This document shows, piece by piece, positions 1 to 5,494 of a stretch of DNA of 7,408 nucleotides. Made by a program: the position numbers and the translations under genes. The stretch comes from Cyanobacteria bacterium T3Sed10_376R1m. Lineage in GTDB: Bacteria > Cyanobacteriota > Cyanobacteriia > Cyanobacteriales > Cyanobacteriaceae. The first letter of the stretch is position 1. Every line of letters starts with the position of its first letter. A model generated the notes under the pieces. It saw only the letters and a list, made by a program, of their open reading frames with translations, did not search any database and had not been told where the DNA came from. The DNA is taken from assembly GCA_003566215.1 (NCBI GenBank), contig PXEJ01000101.1, forward strand, positions 1 to 7,408, in the 5' to 3' direction.

Positions 1-303
1 CCTCAGCCTATTCACTCTCGCCCCATGTTTGCTAGTTTTGGCGGTGCGATCGCATCTACTTCCTTAACTTTTGTTTCCCAAGCCGCCCAACAATTGGATA
101 TTAAAAGTAAATTGGGCTTACAAAAACCTACCGTCGCCGTTAGCAATACCCGTAACATTACCAAGGCAGATATGAAGTTAAATGCCTATACCCCTAAAAT
201 AGATGTGGATGCAGAAACCTACGAGGTGAGGGCAGATGGGGAACTTTTGACCTGTGAACCAGCCTCGGTTTTACCCATGGCACAACGATATTTTTTATTT
301 TAG
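1..303 (+). CDS. ureC: Urease subunit alpha, C-terminal fragment (5' end outside window)
   Basis: This is the last 100 residues of the catalytic alpha subunit of nickel urease, which hydrolyses urea to ammonia and carbamate in the cytoplasm. The frame is open from base 1, so the gene begins upstream; the ATG at 25 is an internal methionine in the block [16 protein letters not shown]. Family hallmarks I can see are that PxPxxxRPMF block, the middle segment [14 protein letters not shown], the strand [15 protein letters not shown], and the typical urease ending PMAQRYFLF followed by TAG at 301-303. The nickel ligands and carbamylated lysine lie further upstream and cannot be checked here. A perfect HIP1 site lies at 46-53. 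No convincing intrinsic terminator follows; the only hairpin (342-361) has no T-tract and overlaps the next gene's promoter. Identification is very secure. Confidence 0.96.
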   Translation, partial: PQPIHSRPMFASFGGAIASTSLTFVSQAAQQLDIKSKLGLQKPTVAVSNTRNITKADMKLNAYTPKIDVDAETYEVRADGELLTCEPASVLPMAQRYFLF

Positions 304-338
304 GTCAATTATCAACTATCTTCCGAGGCTAATTATAA

Positions 339-368
339 TTGCCATACCATAACAAGTATGGTTAAAAT
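339..368 (+). promoter_or_regulatory. Candidate sigma70 promoter for rpmF
   Basis: A -35 box TTGCCA (339-344, 5 of 6 to consensus) is followed after 18 bp by a -10 box TAAAAT (363-368, 5 of 6). Transcription would start near 375 and give an approximately 45-base leader before rpmF. The spacer is filled by the inverted repeat CCATAC (342-347) and GTATGG (356-361), whose arms overlap the -35 and abut the -10. The boxes are seen directly; promoter activity is inferred. Confidence 0.45.
342..361. repeat. Inverted repeat within the rpmF promoter spacer
   Basis: The arms CCATAC (342-347) and GTATGG (356-361) are perfect complements separated by 8 bases. No T-run follows on the plus strand, so it is a poor terminator for ureC. 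Its position between the -35 and -10 boxes suits a regulator-binding dyad, though six-base arms can also arise by chance in AT-rich DNA. Confidence 0.5.
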
Positions 369-418
369 GGTAGGGTTGTGTAAATGCAAAAACGAAGAAT
401 AAATATTATTTAAAAAAT

Positions 419-595
419 ATGGCAGTACCTAAGAAGAAAACATCTAAATCTAAAAGAGATCAACGTAAAGCCCATTGGAAAAGAAAAGCTAAATTCCAAG
501 CAGAAAAAGCCCTATCTTTAGGAAAATCTGTGCTTACTGGTAATTCTAATAGTTTCGTCTATCCCACCAAAGATGATGACGAAACTGAGGAGTAA
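419..595 (+). CDS. rpmF: 50S ribosomal protein L32
   Basis: This 58-residue basic protein of the large ribosomal subunit begins [20 protein letters not shown], the standard L32 start, and has the right length for cyanobacterial L32. The body [19 protein letters not shown] follows, then an acidic end [10 protein letters not shown]. There are no cysteines, so this is the zinc-free form. The ATG at 419 is the only sensible start because MAVPKKK is the conserved N-terminus; no clear Shine-Dalgarno precedes it in the AT-rich leader. The gene is separated from ureC by 115 bp with its own candidate promoter, so it need not depend on urease transcription. It converges on the minus-strand membrane-protein gene ending at 636. 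Confidence 0.95.
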   Translation: MAVPKKKTSKSKRDQRKAHWKRKAKFQAEKALSLGKSVLTGNSNSFVYPTKDDDETEE

Positions 596-608
596 AAATA
601 TCTATAAC

Positions 609-626
609 AAGGGGTGTGAACCCCTT
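609..626. terminator. Hairpin between convergent rpmF and membrane-protein gene
   Basis: A perfect six-pair stem AAGGGG (609-614) and CCCCTT (621-626) encloses the loop TGTGAA, and sits in the 40-bp gap between two convergent stop codons. On the minus strand it is followed by a T-rich stretch (complement of 591-608), so it fits best as terminator for the 636-1190 gene. On the plus strand only AATT follows, so action on rpmF would be weak. Confidence 0.55.
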
Positions 627-635
627 AATTCCCAG

Positions 636-1190
636 TTAAGCCATTGTCAGAGCCGTTAAAATAGCCCAAACATCAATTAATAATAAAAGGAAAGTAAACC
701 CTAATAAAAAGAAATACATCCAGGGTTGTGCCATGGGGCGAATATCAGTGGTATCAATGCCAGTTTTTTGAGTAACAATATTGACCATCTTTGCAAACCG
801 GGCTACTCGCATTGGTAAAAGATAAGCTCGATCGCCCTTTTCCGTAGTAAAGTAATATACCATTCCCCCTTGTCCCGTAGTACGCATTTTTAAAGCCTTC
901 ACTTCACTCCAAGGTAAACTCCACCCCCTACGCCAAATGACCTTAGCCCAATGGGGATAACATACCCTAATTTCTTGATCATCCAAGATTACCCTTTCTG
1001 TCATTACCGTATAGACCAAAAAAGCACCCAAAGCTAAACCAAACCAAAACATCCATTGAGGAATGGGTAGGGTGGTTGTTTTTGCTAAAAAAGGTAAAGG
1101 TGTTGTTAGGGCAAAATAAAGACTTAACAGAGTAATCCTAATTAAAGGGGAAATATGAAAAATAGTTTTAACAGAATTATTTTGAATCAT
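636..1190 (-). CDS. Uncharacterised membrane protein with possible PH-like domain, downstream of hemJ
   Basis: I do not recognise a named family for this 184-residue protein. Hydrophobic segments are visible at about residues 15-35, 45-63 and 157-182, consistent with three membrane helices. Between helices two and three lies a soluble stretch (about 64-140) that begins with strand-like TERVILDDQEIRVCYP, continues SLPWSEVKALKMRTTG, and then YYFTTEKGDRAYLLP. That pattern resembles the bacterial PH-like domains often found beside membrane helices, but this is an impression, not a domain hit. The gene starts 10 bp after the hemJ stop, so the two are almost certainly cotranscribed. No Shine-Dalgarno is visible in that gap, so translational coupling to hemJ is plausible. 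A hairpin at 609-626 follows the stop. A role in tetrapyrrole or thylakoid membrane function is suggested only by the neighbour. Confidence 0.85.
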   Translation of the reverse strand: MIQNNSVKTIFHISPLIRITLLSLYFALTTPLPFLAKTTTLPIPQWMFWFGLALGAFLVYTVMTERVILDDQEIRVCYPHWAKVIWRRGWSLPWSEVKALKMRTTGQGGMVYYFTTEKGDRAYLLPMRVARFAKMVNIVTQKTGIDTTDIRPMAQPWMYFFLLGFTFLLLLIDVWAILTALTMA

Positions 1191-1200
1191 AGGATAAATC

Positions 1201-1773
1201 TTAACTATTTTGGGCTAATTCTTGTTCTAGTTTCTCTTTATTCAAACGACGTTTTTTGGCGTAAAGTTGAATACTAGCCGCCATTAAAATTACTAAACCC
1301 GCCACTAACCAAGTAGTTAAATCTAGGGGTAAATTGTCTTTAAATATTGCCAATAAAACAATAACTAATAAGAGAATAGTGGGGGCTTCATTAAAGGCTC
1401 TAAATTGTTGCCCAGTCCAAGAATTTTCATTTTTTTCTAGTTTTCTCATAATCCGTCCACACCAGAAATGATAAATCAAAAGTAGGCCTACAAATAAAAA
1501 TTTGATGTGTAACCAACCTGATTTTAAAATTTCAGGCTCGGTGGAAATCAAACCCACTGCCATGGCTACTGTTAAAATCATCCCCGGAGTTGTGATGATA
1601 TTGTAGAGGCGCTTCTCCATAATTTCATACTGTTTGGTGAGAATACTTTGGGCTGGTTCACTTTCTTGTCTTGCTTCAGCGTGGTAAACAAACAAGCGTA
1701 CCATGTAGAATAATCCTGCAAACCAAACTACGATGCCAATAAGATGAAATGCTTTGTACCAATAATATGCCAT
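1201..1773 (-). CDS. hemJ: Protoporphyrinogen IX oxidase HemJ
   Basis: HemJ is the membrane protein that oxidises protoporphyrinogen IX to protoporphyrin IX, the last common step before heme and chlorophyll branches, in most cyanobacteria. The 190 residues match the family's usual length. Visible features are the N-terminal block YKAFHLIGIVVWFAGLFY with His10, then R26 and H31, the segment ILKSGWLHIKF with H89 and K91, H102 in LIYHFWCGR, and the motif RAFNEAP (125-131). Hydrophobic spans fall at about 9-28, 58-76, 87-104, 131-144 and 153-170. The tail after 172 is charged and probably cytosolic. Conserved histidines are known to matter for heme b binding in this family; I do not assign which one here. 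The gene lies 75 bp after dnaK1 and 10 bp before the 184-residue membrane protein, same strand. No good Shine-Dalgarno is near the ATG. Confidence 0.93.
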   Translation of the reverse strand: MAYYWYKAFHLIGIVVWFAGLFYMVRLFVYHAEARQESEPAQSILTKQYEIMEKRLYNIITTPGMILTVAMAVGLISTEPEILKSGWLHIKFLFVGLLLIYHFWCGRIMRKLEKNENSWTGQQFRAFNEAPTILLLVIVLLAIFKDNLPLDLTTWLVAGLVILMAASIQLYAKKRRLNKEKLEQELAQNS

Positions 1774-1815
1774 AGTTTTTTCTTAAAATTTGTTTTAAAG
1801 TTTTGCTCCCTTCTA

Positions 1816-1844
1816 ATAAGATAAATTTAATTATCCATTATCAA
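1816..1844 (-). promoter_or_regulatory. Weak candidate promoter for hemJ
   Basis: On the minus strand TTGATA (complement of 1839-1844, 5 of 6 to the -35 consensus) is followed after 17 bp by TCTTAT (complement of 1816-1821, 4 of 6 to the -10). The -35 lies inside a heptamer repeat array. If real, hemJ could be expressed apart from dnaK1; otherwise it relies on read-through, since no strong terminator is seen after dnaK1. Confidence 0.25.
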
Positions 1845-1850
1845 TTATTT
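1830..1850. repeat. Heptanucleotide tandem repeat, three units
   Basis: Three adjacent 7-bp units start at 1830, 1837 and 1844 with consensus ATTATCA; the units differ at their last one or two positions. Read on the minus strand in shifted phase the unit is ATTGATA, the same as a unit of the array at 6797-6831. The array fills the dnaK1 to hemJ gap and touches the dnaK1 stop codon (1849-1851). Such short tandem heptamers are known from cyanobacterial intergenic DNA (STRR-type sequences). Confidence 0.6.
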
Positions 1851-4038
1851 AAAACCAATCATCATCATCATCCCAATCATTTTGATAGGGTATGTCACGT
1901 TTTCGACTCACGTTATAGCTTCTATCCTCTGGATAATCGTCATAACCTTTACGCCGAGGAGGTTGAGAAGGTCTTGATGGGCGATCGCCCTTTGCCCTTC
2001 TACTAGGGGAAGAAGGTCCACCATTACCATATTCATAATCATTCACACTACTGCCACTATAACCCCTGTTGTCATAACCCCGACTAGGGGAAATTCTACC
2101 GCCATAGAGAGTGGTATCTGGTTCAGGGTATATATTCCGCCTATCTCTAGGATCAAATTCCTCATCGTCATCACCAATAAAAGTTTTCTTGATGGACTCG
2201 AAAAATCCTTCTTCTTCGTCTTTATATTGTAGTCTTACCTCTCGGTTCAGTTCGTATAATATATCTTGTAAGTCTGCTTGGTTACGGTCTAATTTGCGAT
2301 CGTCATTTTGCTCTAAACTATCCAAAATTTCCCGACACAGAGACTCCACATCACGACGATAGGGGCTAGTAAATTGACTTCCAAAATCGAGGGTAACTTC
2401 CCGTAATCTTCTTTGGGCTTGATCTGTTAGAGCCTTTGCACGGTTGCGTTTTTCCACCCTTTCCCGTCTTTCTCTATCCTCCCTAGCAAACTCTGTGGCT
2501 TCTTCCATCATGCGAGTAACTTCTAGTTGAGAAAGAGTTGAAGCCCCTTGAATAACTACAGTTTGTTCCCTGCCCGTGGTTTTATCCCTTGCCATTACCT
2601 GTAAAATACCGTTAGCGTCAATATCAAAGGCTACTTGTACTTGAGGTACACCCCTTGGAGCAGGGGGAATCCCTGTTAGTTTAAAACGTCCGAGGGATTT
2701 ATTGTCTTCTGCCATTTCCCTTTCCCCTTGAACTACATGAATTTCCACCGAAGTTTGATTGTTTTCAGAAGTAGAAAAAACATCAGAACGTCTCACGGGG
2801 ATAGTCGTGTTGCGGGGTAAGAGTTTTTTGGTTACTCCCCCAATAGTTTCTACCCCGATAGATAGGGGAGTCACATCAAGGAGAAGAATGTCTTTGACCT
2901 CTCCGCCTAAAATTCCTGCTTGAACCGCCGCCCCCACTGCCACGACCTCATCAGGGTTAACATTCTGGTTAGGCTCGATGTCAATAAAGCTACGCACCAA
3001 TTCCTGAACCAGGGGAATGCGGGTTGAACCGCCCACCAATACCACTTCATCTATTTGTACAGGACTTAATCCTGCGTCTTTTAATGCCCTTTGAAGAGGG
3101 CGGCGTAAACGGGAGACTAATTCCCCACAAATTTCTTCAAATTTCGCTCTATTTAGAGTGGTTTCGATATGCTTAGGCCCATCTTCGGTGGCGGTGATGA
3201 AGGGTAAATTGATTTCTGTGTTACTTACTCCTGATAGTTCAATTTTGGCTTTTTCCGCCGCTTCGGTTAACCTTTGCAAAGAAGTGCGATCGCGCCTCAA
3301 GTCAACCCCTTCTTCTTCCAAAAACTGCTCCGCCAAATAATTGACAATTTTATTATCAAAATCATTTCCCCCTAACTGAGTATCTCCGCTAGTGGAACGA
3401 ACCTCTAACACTCCCTCACCCACTTCGAGGATAGAAACATCAAAAGTACCACCACCCAAATCGAAGACAAGGACTTTTTCCGTGCGTTTTTTTTCCAAAC
3501 CATAGGCAAGGGATGCGGCGGTAGGCTCATTGACAATCCTTAACACCTCTAACCCCTCAACTTTTCCCGCGTCTTTTGTTGCTTGACGTTGAGCATCATT
3601 AAAATAAGCAGGAACAGTAATTACAGCCCCGGTTACCTCCTCCCCTAAATATCTTTCCGCTTCCTCCGCTAGTTTGCGTAAAATCATTGCTGATACTTCT
3701 TCGGGGGCAAACTCTTTTTTAATACGAGGACAACGAATCTTGATATTATCAACTTCATCTCGACGAATGGTATAAGGCACACGTTTTGACTGTTCTGTTA
3801 ACTCCCCGTATTTACGTCCCATATAACGCTTGATACCATAATAAGTATTCTGGGGGTTTAACACTGCTTGACGCCTTGCCATCTGTCCCACAACCAATTC
3901 TCCATCTTTATTAAATCCGACGACAGAAGGAGTGGTGCGACTACCCTCAGAATTAGGAATTACTAACGGTTTGCCACCTTCCATTACAGCTACTACCGAG
4001 TTTGTTGTACCTAAGTCTATGCCAACGACTCTTCCCAT
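1849..4038 (-). CDS. dnaK1: Molecular chaperone DnaK (Hsp70), cyanobacterial DnaK1 type with extended disordered tail
   Basis: This is an ATP-dependent Hsp70 chaperone of 729 residues, about 90 longer than E. coli DnaK. The nucleotide-binding domain spans about 1-380, with phosphate loop 1 GIDLGTTNS (6-14), the connect segment [14 protein letters not shown] (141-154), phosphate loop 2 [10 protein letters not shown] (191-200) and the adenosine motif [10 protein letters not shown] (333-342). The linker DILLLDVTP is at 383-391, the beta substrate-binding domain runs to about 500, and the helical lid to about 605. Beyond that come FFESIKKTF (612-620), an acidic patch (623-629), then a low-complexity Arg/Tyr/Gly/Ser/Pro-rich tail ending DDDDDWF. 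There is no EEVD ending. Cyanobacteria carry several DnaK paralogues; wording such as [11 protein letters not shown], the [15 protein letters not shown] segment and the long tail point to DnaK1 rather than the heat-inducible DnaK2, a judgement from memory. GGAG at 4051-4054 lies 12 bases before the ATG, a rather long gap. HrcA-type CIRCE is absent. hemJ follows on the same strand. Confidence 0.96.
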   Translation of the reverse strand: MGRVVGIDLGTTNSVVAVMEGGKPLVIPNSEGSRTTPSVVGFNKDGELVVGQMARRQAVLNPQNTYYGIKRYMGRKYGELTEQSKRVPYTIRRDEVDNIKIRCPRIKKEFAPEEVSAMILRKLAEEAERYLGEEVTGAVITVPAYFNDAQRQATKDAGKVEGLEVLRIVNEPTAASLAYGLEKKRTEKVLVFDLGGGTFDVSILEVGEGVLEVRSTSGDTQLGGNDFDNKIVNYLAEQFLEEEGVDLRRDRTSLQRLTEAAEKAKIELSGVSNTEINLPFITATEDGPKHIETTLNRAKFEEICGELVSRLRRPLQRALKDAGLSPVQIDEVVLVGGSTRIPLVQELVRSFIDIEPNQNVNPDEVVAVGAAVQAGILGGEVKDILLLDVTPLSIGVETIGGVTKKLLPRNTTIPVRRSDVFSTSENNQTSVEIHVVQGEREMAEDNKSLGRFKLTGIPPAPRGVPQVQVAFDIDANGILQVMARDKTTGREQTVVIQGASTLSQLEVTRMMEEATEFAREDRERRERVEKRNRAKALTDQAQRRLREVTLDFGSQFTSPYRRDVESLCREILDSLEQNDDRKLDRNQADLQDILYELNREVRLQYKDEEEGFFESIKKTFIGDDDEEFDPRDRRNIYPEPDTTLYGGRISPSRGYDNRGYSGSSVNDYEYGNGGPSSPSRRAKGDRPSRPSQPPRRKGYDDYPEDRSYNVSRKRDIPYQNDWDDDDDWF

Positions 4039-4147
4039 TGTTGATTGTTTCTCCAGTTGTGAATCTCGCTACTTGCCTTCAAAGGCTATGATTGAAATTA
4101 ATTTTGTCAGAGTTAAATTAATAGCTCTGTTTTTTTGCTAACGATTT

Positions 4148-4153
4148 ATTATA
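4148..4153 (-). promoter_or_regulatory. Candidate -10 box of the dnaK1 promoter
   Basis: The minus strand reads TATAAT, a perfect -10 consensus, 110 bp before the dnaK1 ATG and just after the terminator of the previous gene. No recognisable -35 box lies 16-19 bp upstream; that stretch is pyrimidine-rich (complement of 4165-4180). This fits an activator-dependent or alternative-sigma promoter with a leader of about 100 bases, but the start site is inferred. Confidence 0.4.
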
Positions 4154-4197
4154 CTTTAGCATTTACGGGGGAGAGGGAAACTTTTGACGATTTTTAT

Positions 4198-4228
4198 AAA
4201 AAAAACCGACACCTGCAAGAATGTCGGT
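4198..4228 (-). terminator. Rho-independent terminator downstream of the DUF502 gene
   Basis: On the minus strand ACCGACA (complement of 4222-4228) pairs with TGTCGGT (complement of 4205-4211) across a 10-base loop. The 3' arm runs straight into a block of T residues (complement of the A-run 4198-4205). It is a seven-pair stem with a proper U-tract, so a good intrinsic terminator for transcripts from the DUF502 gene, insulating dnaK1. It lies about 150 bases past the DUF502 stop, leaving a long 3' untranslated region or room for a small RNA. Confidence 0.75.
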
Positions 4229-4328
4229 AAAATATTTGTTGTCATATAATCTTGAGGAAACCTACGTAACGATTATCCAAGTCGTCTTAAGATTTCTTTA
4301 CATTTAATTGTAACAAAAAATACACAAT

Positions 4329-4348
4329 ATGACAATTTTATTTGTCAT
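4329..4348. repeat. Inverted repeat in the DUF502 3' region
   Basis: The arms ATGACAA (4329-4335) and TTGTCAT (4342-4348) are perfect complements around the six bases TTTTAT. On the minus strand a run of six T follows at some distance (complement of 4315-4320). It could be a weak first terminator or an mRNA-end stabilising hairpin; a regulator-binding dyad is also possible. Confidence 0.45.
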
Positions 4349-4354
4349 CATTTA

Positions 4355-4370
4355 CCAATATATTTATTGG
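4355..4370. repeat. Small hairpin just after the DUF502 stop codon
   Basis: The arms CCAATA (4355-4360) and TATTGG (4365-4370) form a perfect six-pair stem with a four-base loop, six bases past the stop of the minus-strand gene. No T-tract follows directly, so it is more likely a 3'-end stem than a complete terminator. Confidence 0.4.
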
Positions 4371-4376
4371 CTGGGC

Positions 4377-5102
4377 TTATGTCTCTTGCTCCACGTTAGT
4401 AGAGGAAAGAGGCAGTAATTTAGGGGAAGACTTGCTCTTTTTCTTAGAATTGTTATTATTGTTGCCATTTAGGGTACTTTCTGGATTGACAATGCCCCCA
4501 GAAATTAAAACTTTAAAAGCATCTTCAATGGAAATAGGTACGGTGGTTACATCATCCTCTGGTACAACCACATACCAACCGGAGGTAGGATTGGGAGTAG
4601 TTGGAACAAAGACACTTAACATTGGTTTGGCAAATTTTGTTTGAATCACATCGCTTACTTTTCCTGTGACAAATCCGATAGTCCAAAGCCCTTCGCGGGG
4701 ATATTCAATCATTACCACCCTTCTAAATTTAGTTTGAGAATCCTGAAATAAAGTTTCTAAAATTTGCTTGAGAGTTTTATAAACTGAACCGGCAAGGGGA
4801 ATGGCTTGAAGAATTTGCTCTCCGAAATCAAGCAACCATTTACCGGCAATGTTACGAGCCATTAATCCGATTAGGAGGATAAAAACTAAGGGTACAGTTA
4901 ACCCTACCAAAAAGTTAAGAAAATTAGTCAGTAGGGGGTTAAAACCATCAAAAGGGTTAATTTGTTTGGGGATTCTCGTAAGAAATTTAATTGCCCAGTT
5001 AGCAATAACATAGCTCAACCAAATAGTTGTCGCTAAAGGAATAACAACTAATAGTCCAGCAATTAAGTCATTTTTTAAATCTTGTTTTAGTCGTTCTAAC
5101 AC
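4377..5102 (-). CDS. DUF502 family membrane protein (COV/LCV-like)
   Basis: This 241-residue inner- or thylakoid-membrane protein belongs to DUF502, the family that includes plant COV1/LCV proteins. Biochemical function in bacteria is not established. Two hydrophobic segments are visible, at about 13-38 (LIAGLLVVIPLATTIWLSYV) and 62-84. Family-like motifs follow: IPLAGSVYKTLKQI (101-114), FRRVVMIEYPREGLWTIGFVTG (126-147, in part), PTTPNPTSGW (167-176) and SGG (201-203). After about residue 208 comes a low-complexity polar tail with five consecutive asparagines and a KKKSK run. The start is GTG at 5100-5102; an in-frame TAG two codons upstream (5106-5108) rules out a longer protein, and the sequence LERLKQDLKNDLIAG fits the usual N-terminus. 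No close Shine-Dalgarno is seen. It is transcribed divergently from queF and ends in a terminated 3' region. Confidence 0.9.
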   Translation of the reverse strand: MLERLKQDLKNDLIAGLLVVIPLATTIWLSYVIANWAIKFLTRIPKQINPFDGFNPLLTNFLNFLVGLTVPLVFILLIGLMARNIAGKWLLDFGEQILQAIPLAGSVYKTLKQILETLFQDSQTKFRRVVMIEYPREGLWTIGFVTGKVSDVIQTKFAKPMLSVFVPTTPNPTSGWYVVVPEDDVTTVPISIEDAFKVLISGGIVNPESTLNGNNNNNSKKKSKSSPKLLPLSSTNVEQET

Positions 5103-5193
5103 AAACTATCTAATTTATTCCTAAAGGTTAATTGATACTTTTTATTTTGACAGTTCCTCTTACCTTTTGATGTAAGCAATTATTACAGGCTTT

Positions 5194-5207
5194 GGGAATG
5201 GGGAAAA
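5194..5207. repeat. Degenerate GGGAATG heptamer pair
   Basis: Two adjacent 7-bp units, GGGAATG (5194-5200) and GGGAAAA (5201-5207), are in register. They resemble the unit at 5361-5381. Alone this is weak evidence; it gains weight from the other period-7 arrays in the window. Confidence 0.3.
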
Positions 5208-5360
5208 ATCTATCTATTTTAATGTAATATTTTATTTCCCATTGTGCCTTATATTTAACCATAGTGGAGAATTTTTTCCTATCACAATCACTAATTGATT
5301 AAGTGGCATTGCTGAATTTAGATCTGATTTTTAGTTTAGGTGGGGAATGATTCGACTATA

Positions 5361-5381
5361 GGGAATGGGCAATGGTAATAA
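5361..5381. repeat. Degenerate GGGAATG heptamer run
   Basis: Period-7 units start at 5361 (GGGAATG), 5368 (GGCAATG) and 5375 (GTAATAA, decayed). A further GGGGAATG occurs at 5342-5349, out of register. They look like remnants of a GGGAATG tandem repeat of the STRR type. Confidence 0.4.
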
Positions 5382-5450
5382 TATTTAAAATTTTGAATAT
5401 TAGTTTTGTCTTTTCCCATGGCTTTGGGTTAGTTTTCTTTTGTGGGAATA

Positions 5451-5459
5451 TGATATATT
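5451..5459 (+). promoter_or_regulatory. Candidate extended -10 promoter for queF
   Basis: TGATATATT provides the TGn motif directly before TATATT (5454-5459, 5 of 6 to the -10 consensus). An overlapping alternative -10, TATGAT, is at 5449-5454. No good -35 is present, as expected for an extended -10 promoter. Transcription would start near 5466, leaving a leader of about 30 bases, too short for a preQ1 riboswitch. Confidence 0.4.
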
Positions 5460-5494
5460 TTGTTAAGATTTTGCCAAATAATTTTAATTAATTG

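Larger units (their letters stand above)
4039..4376. other. Spacer between the DUF502 gene and dnaK1 (338 bp)
   Basis: No gene is visible here on either strand. Reading along the minus strand it holds the 3' region of the DUF502 gene with two AT-rich inverted repeats (4355-4370 and 4329-4348), a palindrome TCTTAAGA (4285-4292), a strong terminator (4198-4228), a TATAAT box (4148-4153), and the dnaK1 leader with GGAG at 4051-4054. The octamer TAACGATT occurs twice on the plus strand, at 4139-4146 and 4267-4274. No CIRCE element (TTAGCACTC dyad) is present. Confidence 0.7.
5103..5494. other. Divergent spacer between the DUF502 gene and queF (392 bp)
   Basis: I see no coding region, tRNA or recognised riboswitch here. 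It holds two short runs of GGGAATG-like heptamers (5194-5207 and 5361-5381), an approximate inverted partner TTTCCCATT at 5233-5241, an imperfect 17-bp dyad at 5289-5305, and an insertion-sequence-like phrase at 5305-5327. A perfect TTGACA on the plus strand (5147-5152) lacks a good -10 at normal spacing. The queF promoter candidate is at 5451-5459. No good promoter for the DUF502 gene could be picked out. Confidence 0.6.

Noticed and set aside
1803..2362. Two plus-strand open frames opposite the 3' part of dnaK1, one with a run of histidines
   Set aside because: They are antisense shadows. The His run is the complement of the Asp codons at the DnaK1 C-terminus, and the other frame is Ser-rich from opposite Asp/Glu codons; neither resembles a protein family.
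3158..4141. Two further plus-strand open frames opposite dnaK1
   Set aside because: They lie opposite highly conserved Hsp70 coding sequence, have no ribosome-binding site and no recognisable product.
4039..4200. CIRCE element before dnaK1
   Set aside because: No TTAGCACTC or GAGTGCTAA half-site is present; only a loose TAGC/GCTA pair at 4122-4140 was found.
4342..4644. Plus-strand 100-residue open frame opposite the 3' end of the DUF502 gene
   Set aside because: It is a shadow of a conserved gene; its Leu-rich stretch is the complement of Asn/Lys/Ser codons.
5147..5175. Promoter from the perfect TTGACA in the divergent spacer
   Set aside because: The -10 position holds no better than TGTAAG (4 of 6), and the resulting leader to queF would exceed 300 bases with nothing recognised in it.
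5172..5186. NtcA-like site GTA-N9-TAC in the queF spacer
   Set aside because: The NtcA consensus is GTA-N8-TAC; spacing is off by one and neither neighbour is a nitrogen-control gene, so chance is likelier.
5455..5494. preQ1 riboswitch before queF
   Set aside because: No preQ1-I stem with an A-rich tail is visible, and the leader expected from the candidate promoter is only about 30 bases.
5492..5494. TTG as the queF start
   Set aside because: The ATG immediately after it gives a normal N-terminus; TTG would add a single residue and has no ribosome-binding site favouring it.
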